Below are positions 11,860-13,815 of a DNA stretch of 13,815 nucleotides, in pieces. Below the pieces are notes generated by a model that saw only the letters and a list, made by a program, of their open reading frames with translations, was not told where the DNA came from and did no database searches. Each line of letters starts with the position of its first letter. The first letter of the stretch is position 1. Made by a program: the position numbers and the translations under genes. The DNA comes from Pseudomonadota bacterium (GTDB taxonomy: Bacteria > Pseudomonadota > Alphaproteobacteria > Acetobacterales > Acetobacteraceae), in contig JAKBAQ010000048.1 of the NCBI GenBank assembly GCA_021808985.1, positions 1 through 13,815 on the forward strand, given 5' to 3'.

Positions 11860-13815
11860 GTGGCCGGGGAAAATGAGGGCGTGCTCGTGGAGTCGTCACG
11901 GCTGGTGCGGCGCTTTACCTCGAGCTTCGCCAGGCTGGCCGCCGGGGTGAAGATGCCGTCCGATCTCTCCGAGCGGCTGCTGCTCGATCAGGCTTCGGAT
12001 TTCAGCTATATCATCCTCGCGATTTCATTGCTGGGGTTGAACCAGATCGGGCTGCTGCTGGTCTATTTCTTCAGGGCGCCCGGCGCGCTGCTGCGCGAGC
12101 TGATGTTTGCGGCCGTGGCGGTTTGTTATTTCTTCATCATGGGCAAGGCCCGCCTGTGGCTGCGGCGCAAGAAGCGGCTGGGCGAGGAAGCGAAGATTTA
12201 TATCAAGGGCATGTCGCGGCTGCTGGCGGTGCTGGGCGTGGTGTGGGCGGTGTTGTTTTTCATTCTCATGCAGCAGCATGATGAGGGGCAGCTGAGCCTG
12301 CTTTATGGCGTTTTTGTCGGCTGTCTGGCGACGCCGGTGATGGTTTCGCCGATTGCCTGCGCCATCGCCTACTGGTTGCCGACATGCATCGGCATTTGTG
12401 TCGCCTGTGTGTTCGCCTCCACGTTCGAGCCGTTCGCGCTGATTAATCTGGTTGCTTTCATGGGGCTGACGGGGTTCTGCATTCTCTACCTCAACAGCCG
12501 GCTGAATGAGCGCGCGGTCAGCGCCATCAGGCTGGAGGAAAATGGCGAGGTTATCAAGCTGCTGCTGCGCGATTTCGAGGAAAGCGCCAGCGACTGGCTG
12601 TGGGAGACCAGCGCCACGCTGGAGCTGAAGCCGGTGAGCCACCGGCTGGCGCAGGTGGCGCATCGCCCGGTGGAGAGTTTTCAGGGGCAATTTCCGCGTG
12701 CCATGCTTGGGGAGATCATGAATTACGAGCACCGGCCGGGTTCGCCGATCGACCGGTTGTGCCGGGTGATCAGCGAGCATTCGCCGTTCCGCGATATGGT
12801 GGTGCCGGTGCTGATAAATGGCGAGGAGCGTTACTGGTCGCTCACCGGCAAGCCGATTCTGGGCAAGGATGGGCGCTTTGCCGGGTATCATGGCGTGGGG
12901 TCGGACATTACGGGGCAGCGGCGGCAGCAGGAGCAGATCGCGTTTCTGGCACGCCATGACAGCCTGACGAAGCTGGCCAACCGCGTGCTGTTCAACGAGG
13001 CGCTGCACCAGGCGTGCGACCATTGCCGGCATACCGGCTTCGCGCTGCTGTGCCTGGATCTCGATCATTTCAAGATCGTCAACGACACGCTGGGCCATGC
13101 CACCGGCGATGGCGTGCTGGTGGCGGTGGCGGAGCGGCTGCGCGGGTGCATACGGGAATTTGATATCGCGGCGCGGCTGGGAGGGGATGAATTCGCCATC
13201 ATCCTGGTGACCGAGGACCCGCTGGAGGCGGGGGGGATCGCGGCGCGGATCATCGAGCGGGTGTCACGGCCTTATCACTTCGACGGGCAGATGGTGCAGA
13301 TCGGCATGAGTGTGGGCATCGCCATGGCGCCGCGCGATGGGCTGAACCCGAGCGGGCTGATGAAGAACGCGGATCTGGCGCTGTACCGGGCGAAGGCCGA
13401 GGGGCGCGGCGCGTGGCGCCTTTATGACGTGGAGATGGATGAGCGGCAGAAGGACCGGCGGATTCTGCAGTCAGCCCTGCGGCAGGCGGTGCTGCGGGGG
13501 GAATTCCGCCTGGAGTATCAGCCGCAGGTGAATTTGGCGGACGGGAAGATTGTGAGCGCGGAGGCGCTGCTGCGCTGGCAGCATCCGAAGCGGGGGCTGC
13601 TGCCGCCGGGCGATTTCATTGCCTTGGCGGAGGATGCCGGGCTGATTGGGCAGATTGGCGAATGGGTGCTGGGGCAGGCGTGCCGGGAGGCGGCGAACTG
13701 GCCGGCGCATGTGGGGATTGCGGTTAATCTTTCGCCGTTGCAGTTCCGCGATAGCGGGCTGGTGGAGATTATCGACCGCGCGCTGACGCAGGCCGGGCTG
13801 GAGCCGGGGCGGCTG
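11860..13815 (+). CDS. Membrane PAS-GGDEF-EAL cyclic-di-GMP protein (3' end outside window)
   Basis: At least 652 residues of a signalling protein that likely makes and/or degrades cyclic-di-GMP. In order: about five or six membrane helices (12007-12490), a PAS/PAC sensor segment (about 12540-12930, ending YHGVGSDITGQRRQQEQI), a GGDEF domain with an intact GGDEF at 13180-13194 and an inhibitory-site RxxD (REFD, 13153-13164) five residues earlier, and the start of an EAL domain with EALLRW at 13561. Both signature motifs seen are intact, so the cyclase is probably active and feedback-inhibited; the remaining EAL catalytic residues are outside. The start is uncertain: GTG 11860 has a GAGG 8 bases upstream, but GTG 11887, ATG 11953 and an ATT at 11827 behind a strong AGGAGG are alternatives. 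It is transcribed divergently from the acyltransferase operon. Confidence 0.93.
   Translation, partial: MAGENEGVLVESSRLVRRFTSSFARLAAGVKMPSDLSERLLLDQASDFSYIILAISLLGLNQIGLLLVYFFRAPGALLRELMFAAVAVCYFFIMGKARLWLRRKKRLGEEAKIYIKGMSRLLAVLGVVWAVLFFILMQQHDEGQLSLLYGVFVGCLATPVMVSPIACAIAYWLPTCIGICVACVFASTFEPFALINLVAFMGLTGFCILYLNSRLNERAVSAIRLEENGEVIKLLLRDFEESASDWLWETSATLELKPVSHRLAQVAHRPVESFQGQFPRAMLGEIMNYEHRPGSPIDRLCRVISEHSPFRDMVVPVLINGEERYWSLTGKPILGKDGRFAGYHGVGSDITGQRRQQEQIAFLARHDSLTKLANRVLFNEALHQACDHCRHTGFALLCLDLDHFKIVNDTLGHATGDGVLVAVAERLRGCIREFDIAARLGGDEFAIILVTEDPLEAGGIAARIIERVSRPYHFDGQMVQIGMSVGIAMAPRDGLNPSGLMKNADLALYRAKAEGRGAWRLYDVEMDERQKDRRILQSALRQAVLRGEFRLEYQPQVNLADGKIVSAEALLRWQHPKRGLLPPGDFIALAEDAGLIGQIGEWVLGQACREAANWPAHVGIAVNLSPLQFRDSGLVEIIDRALTQAGLEPGRL

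Noticed and set aside
11741..11950. 69-residue plus-strand ORF before the GGDEF-EAL gene
   Set aside because: Trp/Arg/Ser-rich, overlaps the GGDEF-EAL N-terminus in another frame, no domain and no suitable ribosome site.
12025..13098. 357-residue minus-strand frame antisense to the GGDEF-EAL gene
   Set aside because: Gln/Arg/His-rich shadow; the plus strand has membrane helices, PAS and GGDEF in one frame.

Overview
The window looks like chromosomal DNA from a high-GC alphaproteobacterium. The best clues are the 41-residue alphaproteobacterial form of ribosomal protein L36 and the overall gene types. Acetobacteraceae or a similar acidophile or aerobe is plausible, but this is an impression and not a tested placement. 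There is no rRNA, tRNA, CRISPR array, phage gene or transposase. Long antisense reading frames are common because of the GC-rich codon use, and nearly all of them are shadows of real genes.

Left third (1-4195): a nitrogen/polyamine block. On the plus strand lie the 3' end of an agmatinase-family ureohydrolase, an overlapping NTF2/SnoaL-like small protein, and an NCS1-family permease that ends at a strong rho-independent terminator. Facing them on the minus strand are a small two-helix membrane protein and, overlapping it by ATGA, a clear PuuB (gamma-glutamylputrescine oxidase). Together they suggest import of a guanidino or amine compound, hydrolysis to putrescine and urea, and onward oxidation. 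The gamma-glutamylputrescine synthetase is not in the window. Between the two convergent units sits an AT-rich element made of two perfect 30-bp palindromes inside imperfect inverted ends.

Middle (4289-10079): an SDR oxidoreductase, a convergent family 2 glycosyltransferase, rpmJ with its own promoter-like sequence and terminator, and then a tight glcD-glcE-glcF operon for the three-subunit glycolate oxidase. No glcC regulator or glcB/glcG gene is present.

Right third (10080-13815): a minus-strand two-gene operon pairs an N-acyl amino acid synthase (FeeM)/autoinducer-synthase-like GNAT enzyme with an ICMT/PEMT-like membrane methyltransferase. An AT-rich intergenic region of about 480 bases separates it from a divergent membrane-bound PAS-GGDEF-EAL cyclic-di-GMP protein, which runs off the end. 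The acyltransferase/methyltransferase pair is the best candidate here for an undescribed small-molecule or lipid pathway.
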